A stretch of DNA of 64,000 bases from an uncultured Mailhella sp. Its GTDB lineage: Bacteria > Desulfobacterota > Desulfovibrionia > Desulfovibrionales > Desulfovibrionaceae. The notes beneath the pieces are model-generated. The model searched no databases and was not told the DNA's origin. It saw only the letters and a list, made by a program, of their open reading frames with translations. Positions within the stretch are counted from its first letter, which is position 1; every line of letters begins with the position of its first letter. Positions 1 to 9,639 of this stretch are shown one piece after another. Where the stretch lies: assembly GCF_963931295.1 (NCBI RefSeq), contig NZ_OZ007001.1, positions 1,987,137 through 2,051,136 on the forward strand, in the 5' to 3' direction. A program made the translations under genes and the position numbers.

Positions 1-18
1 GCAGACCTGTGATCCGGG

Positions 19-582
19 TTAGACGATGGGTACGCGATGGATGGCTTCAAAGATGTTTTCGTGCTGGATGCTGATGGTAAGTCCCACGCTGCGGGCCTTG
101 GCCTGAAGCATCTGACGGAAGGCGTTGCGGTTGATGGAAAGCGGCAGGGCCACTTCAAACATCAGCACGCATTCGTTGCTGTCCTCATCCATGCGGATGG
201 CCTTCAGATTTTCAATGTTTACCTTCTGCTCGGCAAAGATGCCGGAGATCATGGCGATGATTTCCGGCCGGTCGGAACCGTTGACGGTCACGACGAAGGG
301 TTCGGTTTCCTCGCCGCTGGAGAAGGTGTCGGTCTCGAAGGTGCGGGCGGCCACGGTCAGATCCATGTGACGGGCTTCGAGGCTGAGGCTGACCACGCGC
401 TGAATGTCTTCCTCGCTGACGTCTTCCGGTGCGGAGACGATGAAGATGGAGGCGAACTGACCTTTCAGGATGGTCTGACTCAGTTCTTCGATGTTGCACT
501 TTTCCTTGGACAGAGCGTTGGATATGGCATAGACCACGCCGGGGCAGTCGCGTCCGATGACAGAGATGACAATATGGTTCAC
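19..582 (-). CDS. Tandem ACT-domain protein (GcvR-like)
   Basis: This 187-residue protein holds two ACT modules and nothing else, at about residues 3-75 and 92-165. The first opens with GRDCPGVVYAIS and the second with GSDRPEIIAMISG, the usual ACT start of a beta strand followed by a glycine-containing turn where small ligands bind. Tandem ACT proteins of this size, such as GcvR, sense amino acids and act through protein contacts; no DNA-binding or catalytic domain is present, so a regulatory role is inferred. The start codon is GTG, with GAGG about five bases upstream. A gap of about 700 bases separates it from the next gene upstream. Confidence 0.8.
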   Translation of the reverse strand: MNHIVISVIGRDCPGVVYAISNALSKEKCNIEELSQTILKGQFASIFIVSAPEDVSEEDIQRVVSLSLEARHMDLTVAARTFETDTFSSGEETEPFVVTVNGSDRPEIIAMISGIFAEQKVNIENLKAIRMDEDSNECVLMFEVALPLSINRNAFRQMLQAKARSVGLTISIQHENIFEAIHRVPIV

Positions 583-1295
583 AGTCGCCTCGATGCAAAG
601 AGGGTTGACGCACGGAGCGGAAAACGGTGCGAGAAGCGTACTCGCGGGAAATGTGGAAAGAATAGACGGGAACGCCGAGAAGCGTCAAGCGAAGTTTGCG
701 TTTCGGCTTTTTTTCAAAGATGTCACAACCGCGCCTGCGGCGGGAGTGGCGGGGCGTTCTGCCTCGTTCGGACGAAAGGGCGCGCTGCGTCCGTCGGCAG
801 TCGGCGGAGGGCTGCGGAGTTTTCGCCTGCGCTGCGCGGACACCGCGCTTTGGAGGTGGCCGGGGGCGCGAGCTCAGCGTTGTGGAAGGCCGCCGGGGCG
901 CGAGGGGAGAGTGGCCTGGGGATCGATGCGGAAGACGGATGCCGGGCGGAAGGCGTCGGGCGTTTTGCTCAGGCTGCGGGCGGCTCGTGTGGGGCGCAAA
1001 GTTCCGGGCCGACTGCGACAAGGATTAGTCTGGGAAAACCACTTTCCGAAAAGGCAGGGCTTGCGGGCTCTGCCTTTTTATTTCACGCGATTTTGCGCGC
1101 GGAAAAGTTTGCAGGGCTGTCATTTGAAAGACGCGAAGCAAAGGCGCACGGTTCGGGCGGAGACGAGTCTGCAAGGGCCGCAAACGTGAAGAGCGCGGCC
1201 TCTGTCCAGTCGTCAGAGGCTCGACCGTTGCAGGCGCGGACAAAACGCGTTTCGGCGAAATGCGAAGGCAGGGCCGCCGTCGCCCGGTTATCAGC
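583..1295. other. GC-rich gap of about 710 bp, one hairpin
   Basis: The stretch between the ACT gene and the nuclease gene holds open frames on both strands, but they have low-complexity Arg/Ala/Pro-rich translations, no good ribosome binding sites and no recognisable domain. The only structure I can support is the terminator-like hairpin at 1048-1080. The rest may be a leader and promoter region for the ACT gene. Confidence 0.5.
1048..1080. terminator. Bidirectional terminator-like hairpin
   Basis: A nine-base arm AAAAGGCAG at 1049-1057 pairs with CTGCCTTTT at 1070-1078 around a short G/C-rich loop, followed by a T run on the plus strand and a shorter one on the minus strand. It lies about 215 bases past the nuclease stop codon and could end the long minus-strand operon. 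Confidence 0.6.
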
Positions 1296-1988
1296 TTACT
1301 TTTTCTTCTTTTTCTGCTCTCGACGCCACTGCCATGGCGGCGTGGGATCGCTGTCCTGCCAGAGGCCGAGGCGTTCCTTGCGGGCCATGGCCTCTTCGAG
1401 CTTCCAGGTTTTGCAGATGTCGCTCGTGCAGAAGTAGTCGTACACCCATGCCATGCCCGCCTGCACCTGCCGCTGATTGACGGACAGCTCGTCGATGCCG
1501 TTTTTGTCTGCGAGATAGACCAGGGAAACGGTTCGCTTGTAGTTGTCCAGATACATGGTTTTCAGGCGCAGGGGGCGATTCTGAATGAGGGAGAGCAGGT
1601 GGGCCTTCGACTGCTTGCCGTAGGGCTGACGGCTTTCCGGCGCGTCGATGCCGTAGAGGCGCACACGGATGGTGCGTCCGTTGCCGTCCTTGAGCACGAA
1701 GCTGTCGCCGTCGGAGGCGCGCACGAGGCGGTATTCCCGCTCGTCGGCCACGGGCGCGGACTTTCCTGCTGAGGATGCCCGGATGTTCTTGATGCTGTTG
1801 AAGATGGCCCTTTGCGCGTCGGCCACCTGTTTTTCCGCTCTGGCGGGCGTAGTCGGCGCGTTCGGCGACCATTCGGCGTTGCTCACATAGGCCGCAACCA
1901 TGAGCAGCACGCACAAAATGGCGGCTTCCAGTCCGTAACGGCCGGAACTCTTTCGTCTGCGGGGGAAGAAGGATCTACGTTTTTTCAT
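1296..1988 (-). CDS. Membrane-anchored thermonuclease-family protein (SNase-like)
   Basis: This 230-residue protein has a basic N-terminus, one hydrophobic segment at about residues 20-36 and a staphylococcal-nuclease fold from about residue 85. The DGDS turn, RLYGIDAPE (with the family's catalytic Arg and Glu) and DNYKRTVSLVY (with the second catalytic Arg) are all present, so calcium-dependent cleavage of DNA or RNA outside the membrane is expected. The tail is a run of lysines. Its start overlaps the end of dxs by 14 bases, so it is the last gene of the xseA-to-dxs operon. Its link to the isoprenoid genes is probably only positional. Confidence 0.85.
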   Translation of the reverse strand: MKKRRSFFPRRRKSSGRYGLEAAILCVLLMVAAYVSNAEWSPNAPTTPARAEKQVADAQRAIFNSIKNIRASSAGKSAPVADEREYRLVRASDGDSFVLKDGNGRTIRVRLYGIDAPESRQPYGKQSKAHLLSLIQNRPLRLKTMYLDNYKRTVSLVYLADKNGIDELSVNQRQVQAGMAWVYDYFCTSDICKTWKLEEAMARKERLGLWQDSDPTPPWQWRREQKKKKK

Positions 1989-3927
1989 GGGCGGATGCGG
2001 GCGACGGCAAAAGCTCTTTCAATGCCGAGGCTATGCCGGAAACGTTGATTCCCACATCGGCGCGCAGTCGGCGTACCGGGCCGTGGGGAATGAAGCGGTC
2101 GGGAAGGCCGAGCCGACGTATTTTCAGACGACCGAGGCAGTCGTTGTCGGCAAGCAGTTCCAGCACGGCGGAGGAGAAGCCGCCGATGCGGCTGTTTTCC
2201 TCCACGAGCAGCAGGGCGTCGCTTTCGGCGGCGAGGTCGAGAATCTGCTTTTCCGGCAGCGGTTTGACCCAGCACGCGTCGAATACCGAGGCCAGCAGTC
2301 CGGTTTTCTGCGCCACAAGCAGGGCCGCCTCCATGCAGGGCACGGCGCGCTGTCCGGTCACGAGCACGGTCACGCGCGTGTTGCCGCGCAGCAGAAGCTG
2401 TCCTTTGCCGGGAGCGGGATAGCCGACGTTTTTTACTATGGCGTCGGCAAATTTCATGTTCGAGGCGTCGAGCTTTCGCCCGGAGCCGCGCGGATAGCGC
2501 AGCGCCACGGGCTGATCCATGCCTGTGGCCATGGTAAGGGCCGCGCTCAGGGCCGCTTCGTCGCGGGGCGCGCCGAGGGTGAGGTTCGGCACTACGCGCA
2601 GCCACGAGAGATCGAAGGCTCCGTGATGGGTGGGGCCGTCTTCGCCCACGAGGCCAGCGCGGTCGAGGCAGAAGGTGACGGGCAGATTTTGCAGGCACAC
2701 GTCGTGAATGATCTGATCGTAGGCGCGCTGCATGAACGTGGAATAGATGGCCACCACCGGATGGTAGCCCCGGGACGCAAGGCCGGCGGCAAAGGTGACG
2801 GCGTGTTCCTCGCAGATGCCCACGTCGGCGAAGCGTTCGGGGAAGCGGAGGTGAAATTCCTGAAGACCGGTGCCGTCGGGCATGGCCGCAGTGATGGCGA
2901 AGAGTCGCGGATTTTTTTCCGCGAGCGTGCAGAGGGTGCTGCCGAACGCCTGGCTGAATCCCGGGCCGGAAGGCTTCCAGCCGTTCGGCTGGGGAGGCAC
3001 GCTGATTTCGTCGGCCACGGAGGCGGAAATGCCGTGAAAATGCGAAGGATCGTTTTCCGCGGGGCCGTAGCCCTTGCCCTTGCGCGTGCGGATGTGCAGA
3101 AGCACGGGCATGTCGAGCTGCTTGGCGGCTTCGAGATGGCGTTCCAGCTGGGCGATGTCGTGACCGTTGATGGGGCCTATGTAGTTGAACTGAAAGGCCT
3201 CGAAGAGCATGCCCGGCGTGAAGAACGACTTGAAGCTGACCTCGCCCTTGCGGATGATGTCCACGATGGAGTCGCCCTTGGGCAGGCGGGAGAGCACTTT
3301 GGCCACGTGCTGCTTGATGTGCATGACCGTGCTGTGGGAGAGGTTGCGGCTGAGAAAGCGGGAAAGCGCGCCCGTGTTCTCGGAAATGGACATCTTGTTG
3401 TCGTTGAGAATGACGATGAGGCGATGGCCCATGCCTCCGGCCTGATTCAGGGCTTCAAGGGCCATGCCGCCGGAGAGCGCGCCGTCGCCGATGACGGCGA
3501 CCACGTGTTCCTTGCCGCCGCGCAGATCGCGCGCCGCGGCCATGCCGAGGGCCGCGGAAATGGACGTGGAGGCGTGGCCCACGCCGAAGTAGTCGTAGGG
3601 GCTTTCCGAACGGTTGGGAAAGCCGGAAAGGCCGCCGTAGCGGCGCAGAGTGTCGAAGCGGTCGGCGCGGCCGGTGAGAATTTTCCAGGGGTAGCTCTGA
3701 TGGCCGACGTCCCACACGATGGGATCGCGGGCGGCATCAAAGCAGGAGAGCAGGGCAATGGTGAGTTCCACCACTCCCAGCGAGGGAGCCAGATGACCGC
3801 CGTTGTTCGTGACCACGCGGATGATGGTGTCCCGCAGTTCCTGCGCCAGTTCCTGCTTTTGGGAAAGGGAAAGCCCGGGAATGTCTTCGGGCAGATGCAG
3901 GCTGGAGAGCAGAGACGTGTCGGTCAT
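1975..3927 (-). CDS. dxs: 1-deoxy-D-xylulose-5-phosphate synthase
   Basis: The 650-residue product makes 1-deoxy-D-xylulose 5-phosphate from pyruvate and glyceraldehyde 3-phosphate, using thiamine diphosphate, in the first step of the MEP isoprenoid pathway. The N-terminal half has the cofactor motif GDGALSGGMALEAL ending in NDNKMSIS. The middle carries the transketolase pyrimidine-binding part (ICEEHAVTFAAGLA) and the end a transketolase C domain. The length is normal for the family. An AAGGA site precedes the ATG. The gene sits 17 bases after ispA, an order common in proteobacteria, and it overlaps the nuclease gene downstream. Confidence 0.97.
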   Translation of the reverse strand: MTDTSLLSSLHLPEDIPGLSLSQKQELAQELRDTIIRVVTNNGGHLAPSLGVVELTIALLSCFDAARDPIVWDVGHQSYPWKILTGRADRFDTLRRYGGLSGFPNRSESPYDYFGVGHASTSISAALGMAAARDLRGGKEHVVAVIGDGALSGGMALEALNQAGGMGHRLIVILNDNKMSISENTGALSRFLSRNLSHSTVMHIKQHVAKVLSRLPKGDSIVDIIRKGEVSFKSFFTPGMLFEAFQFNYIGPINGHDIAQLERHLEAAKQLDMPVLLHIRTRKGKGYGPAENDPSHFHGISASVADEISVPPQPNGWKPSGPGFSQAFGSTLCTLAEKNPRLFAITAAMPDGTGLQEFHLRFPERFADVGICEEHAVTFAAGLASRGYHPVVAIYSTFMQRAYDQIIHDVCLQNLPVTFCLDRAGLVGEDGPTHHGAFDLSWLRVVPNLTLGAPRDEAALSAALTMATGMDQPVALRYPRGSGRKLDASNMKFADAIVKNVGYPAPGKGQLLLRGNTRVTVLVTGQRAVPCMEAALLVAQKTGLLASVFDACWVKPLPEKQILDLAAESDALLLVEENSRIGGFSSAVLELLADNDCLGRLKIRRLGLPDRFIPHGPVRRLRADVGINVSGIASALKELLPSPASAHEKT

Positions 3928-3944
3928 GGGAATCCTTGAGGCGG

Positions 3945-4826
3945 CTAGTGCGTGCGGTTGACAAGTTTGCGTGCGGTTTCGCGGAGAAAGTCGGCGTCGG
4001 GGCCGGAGAACAGCTCGCCCAGCGCCTTTTCGGCGGCCTCGCAGTGAACGCGGGCCAGGCGGCGGGCCTCTTCCAGACCGACGAGGGACGGCCAGGTGGC
4101 TTTGTCGCTTTCCGCATCGTGACGCACTTCTTTTCCTACCGTGGCCTCATCGCCGACGACGTCAAGTATATCATCGGTAATCTGAAACGCAATGCCCAAT
4201 TCACTGCCGTAACAGCGCGCCGCATGTCGCTGTTCGGGCGAGGCCTGGGCAAGAACCGCGCCGCATTCACAGGCGTTCAGCAACAGAGCTCCTGTTTTCT
4301 TTTCGTTGAGAATGCGCAGTTCTTCCAGAGAAAGTTTTTTTCCTTCGCCTTCCAGATCGAGCATCTGACCGCCCGCCATGCCTGCGGCTCCGGCTGCGTC
4401 GGCGGTGAGGCGCAGGGCTTCGAGCAGCACGTCGGCGGGCGCGTGGGCGCGCGCCATGTGGCTGAAGGCGTTGGTGAGCAGGGCGTCGCCCGCGAGAATG
4501 GCCGTGGCTTCGTCGAAGGCCTTGTGGCAGGTGGGATGCCCACGGCGCAGATCGTCGTCGTCCATGGCGGGCAGATCGTCGTGAATGAGCGAGTAGGTGT
4601 GAATCATTTCGAGTCCTGCGGCAAAGGGCAGCAGGGCCTCGGTGATGTCTTCGGCCCTGTCCTTGGCACAGGCGCGGGCCACGGCCAGGCAGAGCATGGG
4701 ACGCAGTCTCTTGCCTCCGGCAAGCAGGCTGTAGCGCATGGCGTCGGAAAGCCGGGAAGGTATTTCCTTGTCGAGAAAAGAGGCGGAGAGATACTGTTCC
4801 ACTCTGCCGCGAAGATCTGCGGGCAT
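3945..4826 (-). CDS. ispA: Short-chain polyprenyl diphosphate synthase (farnesyl type)
   Basis: This 293-residue trans-prenyltransferase condenses isopentenyl diphosphate with allylic diphosphates. Both aspartate-rich motifs are visible: LIHDDLPAMDDDDLRRG and ITDDILDVVGD. The first is nearly identical to the motif in enterobacterial IspA, which supports farnesyl or geranylgeranyl diphosphate as product. The site AAGGGGG lies just before the ATG. The gene stands between xseB and dxs in one transcription unit, the classic xseB-ispA-dxs arrangement, so its product is supplied alongside the first enzyme of the same pathway. Confidence 0.95.
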   Translation of the reverse strand: MPADLRGRVEQYLSASFLDKEIPSRLSDAMRYSLLAGGKRLRPMLCLAVARACAKDRAEDITEALLPFAAGLEMIHTYSLIHDDLPAMDDDDLRRGHPTCHKAFDEATAILAGDALLTNAFSHMARAHAPADVLLEALRLTADAAGAAGMAGGQMLDLEGEGKKLSLEELRILNEKKTGALLLNACECGAVLAQASPEQRHAARCYGSELGIAFQITDDILDVVGDEATVGKEVRHDAESDKATWPSLVGLEEARRLARVHCEAAEKALGELFSGPDADFLRETARKLVNRTH

Positions 4827-4883
4827 ATGTCCCCCTTGTGATGGGCCGCCCCGGGAAGGGGCCGCCGGATTGCGCGGTACGGG

Positions 4884-5117
4884 TTATTCGTCGTCTTCCT
4901 GACTGCCGGCGTCGAAGGGCTCGGCGCCCGCTTCGGTGCAGAGGCGTATGTCGTGCCGGGCTTTTTCGAGCTGTTCGCGGCAGGCGGCGGCATGGGCGAG
5001 TCCTTCCTTGTACAGGGCCACGCTCTCCTCCAGCGGACTGTTGCCCGCTTCCAGCGTGGTCACAATGGCCTGAAGACGCGCCAGACGTTCTTCAAAGGTG
5101 GGTTCTTTTTTCTTCAT
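4884..5117 (-). CDS. xseB: Exodeoxyribonuclease VII small subunit
   Basis: The 77-residue protein fits XseB: TFEERLARLQAIVTTLEAG followed by SPLEESVALYKEGLAHAAAC, two amphipathic helices that pair with the XseA coiled-coil stalk. Exonuclease VII degrades single-stranded DNA from both ends. The start codon overlaps the stop of the M23 peptidase gene by four bases (ATGA), so the two are translationally coupled, while the large subunit is one gene further upstream. Confidence 0.93.
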   Translation of the reverse strand: MKKKEPTFEERLARLQAIVTTLEAGNSPLEESVALYKEGLAHAAACREQLEKARHDIRLCTEAGAEPFDAGSQEDDE

Positions 5118-6016
5118 CGGGAACTCCGGTTCTTGGCCTTTGGGGCGGAATCGAAAATGCTGCGTGTGGGGCCGCCGACGAGCGAGGGCGGATCCTGAAA
5201 CAGCGGCATGGCGTCCACGGCCACGCCCTGCACCAGAAAACCGAGATGCAGATGCGGCCCGGTCACGCGGCCCGTGGAGCCGGAACGTCCTATGACCTGC
5301 CCTCTTCTTACGCTTTGTCCGGGCGAAACGTCAAAGGCGGAAAGGTGGGCGTAGGTGCTTATCACGCCCTGACCGTGATCTATGTACACGGTGTTTCCGC
5401 CGAAATACTGCGGTTCGGCGAGCAGCACGGTGCCGTCGGCCACGGCGAGCACGCTTGCGCCTTCCGGGCTGCGCATGTCCGTGCCCTTGTGCGGGGCGCG
5501 GGGCTTGCCGTTGAACACGCGGCGGCCGCCGAAGGGACTGGTCACGCCGCCGGGCACCGGTTTTTTCAGGGGCAGCGTCCAGGCTTTTTCCGTGCGCGAG
5601 GCAAGCGCCTTGCGGCTGCTCGCCGCGTCGCGGGCAATCTGTTCCTGCACCTCGCGGGGCGGCTCGACGTATTTGGGAGCCACCTTCAGAATGCTTTTCG
5701 GCCACGGCACGGAGGCGGCCGTTACGGAAAAGTCGCGCTTTTCGCCGTTCACGCGCAGGGAAACGGTATGGCGGCCTTTGGCGTCCATGGGCATGGCGAG
5801 AAGAAGTTCCGCCTTCCAGAGCTCGCCCTCCCGGGCGGCGGGCACGCGGAACTGTTCGCCGCGCCAGGAAAACACGGCTTCAAAGGGAGCGGCGTCGGCA
5901 ATGGAAACCGGAAAGGCGTGCCCCTGACTGACCTTTGCAGGCACGGAAAATTCCGCGGCCTGCGCGAATCCGGCAAGGGAAAGAAGCATCGCGGCAAGAA
6001 GAACAAGGCGTTTCAT
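5114..6016 (-). CDS. Secreted M23 (LytM-type) metallopeptidase
   Basis: The protein starts best at the ATG at 6016, which gives a clean signal peptide (MKRLVLLAAMLLSLAGFAQA) and about 300 residues. A GTG at 6049 would add eleven residues with no signal-like character. The C-terminal third is a LytM domain: HKGTDM supplies the first zinc ligands, HLH near residue 270 the last, with HGQGVISTYAHL between them. Such enzymes cut or sense peptidoglycan cross-links. The N-terminal half looks like a beta-rich adaptor region. The gene lies between xseA and xseB, which is unusual. Confidence 0.9.
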   Translation of the reverse strand: MKRLVLLAAMLLSLAGFAQAAEFSVPAKVSQGHAFPVSIADAAPFEAVFSWRGEQFRVPAAREGELWKAELLLAMPMDAKGRHTVSLRVNGEKRDFSVTAASVPWPKSILKVAPKYVEPPREVQEQIARDAASSRKALASRTEKAWTLPLKKPVPGGVTSPFGGRRVFNGKPRAPHKGTDMRSPEGASVLAVADGTVLLAEPQYFGGNTVYIDHGQGVISTYAHLSAFDVSPGQSVRRGQVIGRSGSTGRVTGPHLHLGFLVQGVAVDAMPLFQDPPSLVGGPTRSIFDSAPKAKNRSSR

Positions 6017-6045
6017 GAGCGAGTCTCTGACGAAGGTTGCGGAGG

Positions 6046-7515
6046 TCACGACCGGGAGCTTTTGTCCGGCGGCTCGGGCGTGACGGCGGTGACGGAGCCG
6101 ACGACCTGGCCGTCGGCAAGCGTGACGGAAAACATGCGGCCGGGCGCGGTGTCCGACACGGAACGGAGGATGCGGCCTTCTTCGTCGAAGGCCACGGCGT
6201 AGCCCCGGCGCAGCGGCTCGAAGGGATCAAGCGCCTGCAAGCGAAGCTCCAGACGGGTGAGGCTGCGCTCTTCGGCAAGGCCGATCATGCGGCCGAGGGG
6301 AAGAAGCGCGGCCTGCGCGCGTTCCGCCTGTGCCTGCGCGCGCTGAAGGCGCGCTTCTCCGGCCCCGCGCAGGCGGAGGGACAGGCGTTCGAGCTCCGCT
6401 TCCCGCGCGTCCAGGCGTCCGCTCTGATCGCGCAGGCCTGATAAGAGCGTTTCCAGCGTGCGGGCGCGCTTTTCCAGCAGAGCGTTCAGAGCCGCTTTCA
6501 TGCGCCTTGTCGCGTCGTCGAGCCGTTCCGCCTGCGCGCGCATGCGCTCCCGGGGCGAGAGCAGATCAAGCGCCCGGGCCGCGTGCCGCAGGCGCAGGGA
6601 AAGTTCGTTCAGTCGGCGGTCGAGGGCGTTTTGCAGGGCCGTTTCCAGGCCGTCCACATGCTGGGCCAGCACATGCCTCTCCTGCCAGAGAATCTGTGCC
6701 GTGTGGCTGGGCGTAGCCGCGGCGTAGTCGGCCGTGAAGTCGGTGATGCTGTGATCGATTTCATGCCCGATGCCCGTGAGCACGGGAATGGGACAGCGGT
6801 ACACGGCGCGGGCCACGCGCTCGTCGTTGAAGGCCCACAGATCCTGCACCGATCCGCCGCCGCGGATGAGCACCGCCACTTCGGCCCAGCCTTCGCGCCC
6901 CACCTCTTCGAGCGCTTCCACGATGCGCGGCGGAGCGTCTTCGCCCTGCACGGGCACGGGATGAATGCGGATTTCCGCGCCGAGCCCGCGCGTTGAGCTG
7001 ATGCGGATGAAGTCGCGGATGGCGGCCCCGCTCGGCGCGGTGATCACGGCCACGCGGCGGGGTTCGCGGGGCAGGGGGCGCTTTCTTGCCGCGTCGAACA
7101 GGCCTTCGGCGGCCAGCCTGCGCTTGAGCGCCTCAAATTCCTGATGCCACAGGCCGAGCCCGGCGGCCTGCGCCAGATCGACGATCATCTGATACTGACC
7201 GCGCGCGCCGTACACGGTGAGACGACCGGCGCACACGAGGGTCTGTCCGTTCTCCATGGTGCGGGCGAGACTGGGGCGCGGTCCGTCTTCCCACACCTCG
7301 CCGGTGAGCGGATCAAAGGCTTCGTCCTTCTGCTGCCTTTTGAACCATACGCAGTTTAAAAGCGCGTCGTCTTCCTTCAGGGAAAAATAGACGTGCCCCG
7401 ACGAGGGGCGGGAAAGGTTGGTCACTTCTCCCTGAACCCACACGTACGGGAAGCGGCTTTCCACGGTCTGACGCAGTCGTTCCGTGACCTGCCGCACGCT
7501 GAGAATGGCGTCCAT
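6046..7515 (-). CDS. xseA: Exodeoxyribonuclease VII large subunit
   Basis: The ATG at 7515 is chosen because GGAGG stands eight bases upstream and homology begins there (MDAILSVRQVTERLRQTVE); a longer open frame to 7716 only adds Arg/Ala-rich sequence. The 489-residue product has an N-terminal OB fold (WVQGEVTNLSRPSSGHVYF), a catalytic region with SGAAIRDF and GIGHEIDHSITDFTAD, and a long Arg/Glu/Ala-rich coiled-coil stalk that binds XseB. It is the first gene of the operon that continues through the M23 peptidase, xseB, ispA, dxs and the nuclease. Confidence 0.95.
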   Translation of the reverse strand: MDAILSVRQVTERLRQTVESRFPYVWVQGEVTNLSRPSSGHVYFSLKEDDALLNCVWFKRQQKDEAFDPLTGEVWEDGPRPSLARTMENGQTLVCAGRLTVYGARGQYQMIVDLAQAAGLGLWHQEFEALKRRLAAEGLFDAARKRPLPREPRRVAVITAPSGAAIRDFIRISSTRGLGAEIRIHPVPVQGEDAPPRIVEALEEVGREGWAEVAVLIRGGGSVQDLWAFNDERVARAVYRCPIPVLTGIGHEIDHSITDFTADYAAATPSHTAQILWQERHVLAQHVDGLETALQNALDRRLNELSLRLRHAARALDLLSPRERMRAQAERLDDATRRMKAALNALLEKRARTLETLLSGLRDQSGRLDAREAELERLSLRLRGAGEARLQRAQAQAERAQAALLPLGRMIGLAEERSLTRLELRLQALDPFEPLRRGYAVAFDEEGRILRSVSDTAPGRMFSVTLADGQVVGSVTAVTPEPPDKSSRS

Positions 7516-7847
7516 GTCGATAGCCTCCGGGAGCGGACAATAGGTGCCGTCGTGATTTGTGACCGGAAAAGAGCGCTTCTGCCGCAAACGCGCCTGAACG
7601 GCGCGGAACGCTTGCCGAAACTCCCTCGCCTTTCTGCGCGCCGCTCTTCGCGCCACTCCTGCGCATAAGCGGGCGAGGCAGGCAAAAGTGCGCGCCCCCT
7701 CGCAAAGCGGCCGCACGTCTCCTTTTCATCCTGCGTCCGGCGCGGCGAACGCGTAAGAGGTTCGGCGTCCGGCCCGGCGTCCGATGCGCCGTCAGGCCCG
7801 GCGCAGAGCGTCAGCGCGTCTTCCGTTTTTGCGCGCTCTGTGCGGAG
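7516..7847. other. Non-coding gap upstream of xseA
   Basis: These 330 bases must carry the xseA promoter on the minus strand, but I see no clear -35/-10 pair. Open frames here are Arg-rich extensions of xseA or shadows on the other strand without their own ribosome binding sites. Confidence 0.45.
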
Positions 7848-7882
7848 AAAAAGGCCGCCCGGAACCGAAGATCCGGGCGGCT
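7848..7882 (-). terminator. Rho-independent terminator after proS
   Basis: GCCGCCCGGA at 7853-7862 pairs with TCCGGGCGGC at 7872-7881, a perfect ten-base stem with a nine-base loop. The A run just before it on the plus strand gives a five-base U tract on the minus-strand transcript. It starts about 10 bases after the proS stop codon. Confidence 0.85.
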
Positions 7883-7889
7883 CGCGTCG

Positions 7890-9629
7890 TCAGCGCTTCC
7901 AGCTGTCCAGCACGGACTGCCGCCATGCGGGGAAAGCCTGCTCGAAGCTGTCGGCGGGAAGGGTGGACTTTTCGCCGGTGCGGCGGTTCTTCACTTCCAC
8001 CACGCCCTGCGCAAGGCCCTTGCCGCCCACGGTGATCTGCATGGGAATGCCGATGAGGTCGGCGTCCTTGAACTTCACGCCCGGGCGTTCTTCGCGGTCG
8101 TCGTACAGGGTTTCCATGCCGAGAGAGGTGAGATACGCGTCGATGGCGTCGCACTTGGCGGCCACGTCGGCGTTCTTGGGATCAAGGCACACGATGTGCG
8201 CGTCGAAGGGCGCAAGCTGCGGCGGGAACATGATGCCGTGCTCGTCGAAGTTCTGTTCGATGCAGGCGGCCACCACGCGGGACACGCCGATGCCGTAGCA
8301 GCCCATGATCATGAGTCTTTCCTTGCCGTTTTCGTCAAGGAACACGGCGTGCAGCGCTTCGCTGTACTTGGTGCCGAGCTTGAAGATGTGGCCCACTTCG
8401 ATGCCGCGCTTGATTTCCAGCGGACGGCCGCAGCAGGGGCAGGGATCGCCGGCCACGGCGTTGCGCAGATCCGCCCATTCGATGGGCAGGGTCACGTCGC
8501 GCACGAGGCTCAGGTGACGCACGTGCGCGTCGGCCTTGTTGGCTCCGGCAATCCAGTCGTTGGAAGCCATGAGTTCCTTGTCGGCGTAGATCTTGTCCAC
8601 GCCCCTGAGTCCGGCGGGGCCGGCAAAGCCCACGGGAGCGCCGGTCATGGCCTGCACCTGTTCGGGCGTGGCGAACTGAATGTCGTCGGCGTCGATGAGG
8701 TGGGCGAGCTTGATTTCGTTGAGTTCGCGGTCGCCGCGCAGCAGCACGGCCACGGGCTTGCCGTCGGCCATGAAGAGCAGCGTCTTGACGAGCTTGTCGG
8801 CGGAAACGCCGAGGAAGGCGCACACTTCCTCAATGGTGTGCTGGCCGGGCGTGGCCACTTCTTCCATGGCGGGGCAGGGCGTTTCATCCTGCGTGAAGGT
8901 CGTGCTGATGGAAGCGCGCTCCACGTTGGCGGCCCAGGTGCAGTCCGGCCAGTTGGTGCAGGCGGCAATGGCGTCTTCGCCGGTTTCGGCGAGCACCATG
9001 AATTCATGGGAGAAATTGCCGCCGATGGCTCCGGAGTCGGCTTCCACGGGGCGGAAGTCGAGGCCCATGCTGCTGAAGATCTTGTGATAGGCGTCCTTCA
9101 TGGAAGCGTAGCTTCTGTTCGCGCCTTCGTCGTCCACGTCGAAGGAGTAGCCGTCCTTCATGAGAAATTCGCGGCCGCGCATGAGGCCGAAGCGGGGACG
9201 CACTTCGTCGCGGAACTTGGTCTGAATCTGATACAGGTTCAGGGGCAGCTGACGATAGGACTTCACTTCGCCGCGCAGAAGATCGGTCATGACCTCTTCA
9301 TGGGTGGGGCCGAGGCAGTAGTCGCGGTCATGCCTGTCCTGGAAGCGCAGCAGTTCCTTGCCGTACTTCTTCCAGCGGCCGGATTCCTGCCACAGTTCGG
9401 CGGGCTGCACCATGGGAAGCAGCACTTCAATGGCTCCGGCGGCGTTCATTTCGCGGCGCACGATGTCCTTGGCCTTTTCCAGCGTGCGGAGGCCGAGAGG
9501 CAGCCAGGTGTAGATGCCGCTCGTGAGCTTGCGAATCATGCCCGCGCGTACCAGCAGCTTGTGGCTGATGACTTCGGCGTCGGCGGGGGCTTCCTTCAGG
9601 GTGGGGATGTAGTAACGGCTCCAGCGCAT
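7890..9629 (-). CDS. proS: Prolyl-tRNA synthetase
   Basis: Homology starts at [13 protein letters not shown], so the ATG at 9629 is taken instead of the in-frame codon 60 bases further upstream. The 579-residue class II enzyme charges tRNA-Pro. Motif 2 ([17 protein letters not shown]) and motif 3 ([13 protein letters not shown]) are present. The central part, with its own conserved block, is the editing insertion found in the bacterial type of ProRS, and the C-terminal anticodon-binding domain closes the protein. The gene is 10 bases after ispG and ends in a strong terminator. Confidence 0.97.
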   Translation of the reverse strand: MRWSRYYIPTLKEAPADAEVISHKLLVRAGMIRKLTSGIYTWLPLGLRTLEKAKDIVRREMNAAGAIEVLLPMVQPAELWQESGRWKKYGKELLRFQDRHDRDYCLGPTHEEVMTDLLRGEVKSYRQLPLNLYQIQTKFRDEVRPRFGLMRGREFLMKDGYSFDVDDEGANRSYASMKDAYHKIFSSMGLDFRPVEADSGAIGGNFSHEFMVLAETGEDAIAACTNWPDCTWAANVERASISTTFTQDETPCPAMEEVATPGQHTIEEVCAFLGVSADKLVKTLLFMADGKPVAVLLRGDRELNEIKLAHLIDADDIQFATPEQVQAMTGAPVGFAGPAGLRGVDKIYADKELMASNDWIAGANKADAHVRHLSLVRDVTLPIEWADLRNAVAGDPCPCCGRPLEIKRGIEVGHIFKLGTKYSEALHAVFLDENGKERLMIMGCYGIGVSRVVAACIEQNFDEHGIMFPPQLAPFDAHIVCLDPKNADVAAKCDAIDAYLTSLGMETLYDDREERPGVKFKDADLIGIPMQITVGGKGLAQGVVEVKNRRTGEKSTLPADSFEQAFPAWRQSVLDSWKR

Positions 9630-9639
9630 AGAGGATCCT

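Noticed and set aside
1987-3939. Plus-strand open frame of 650 codons opposite dxs
   Set aside because: It is exactly antisense to a complete dxs and is a by-product of high GC content; the translation is His/Gly-rich and has no domain.
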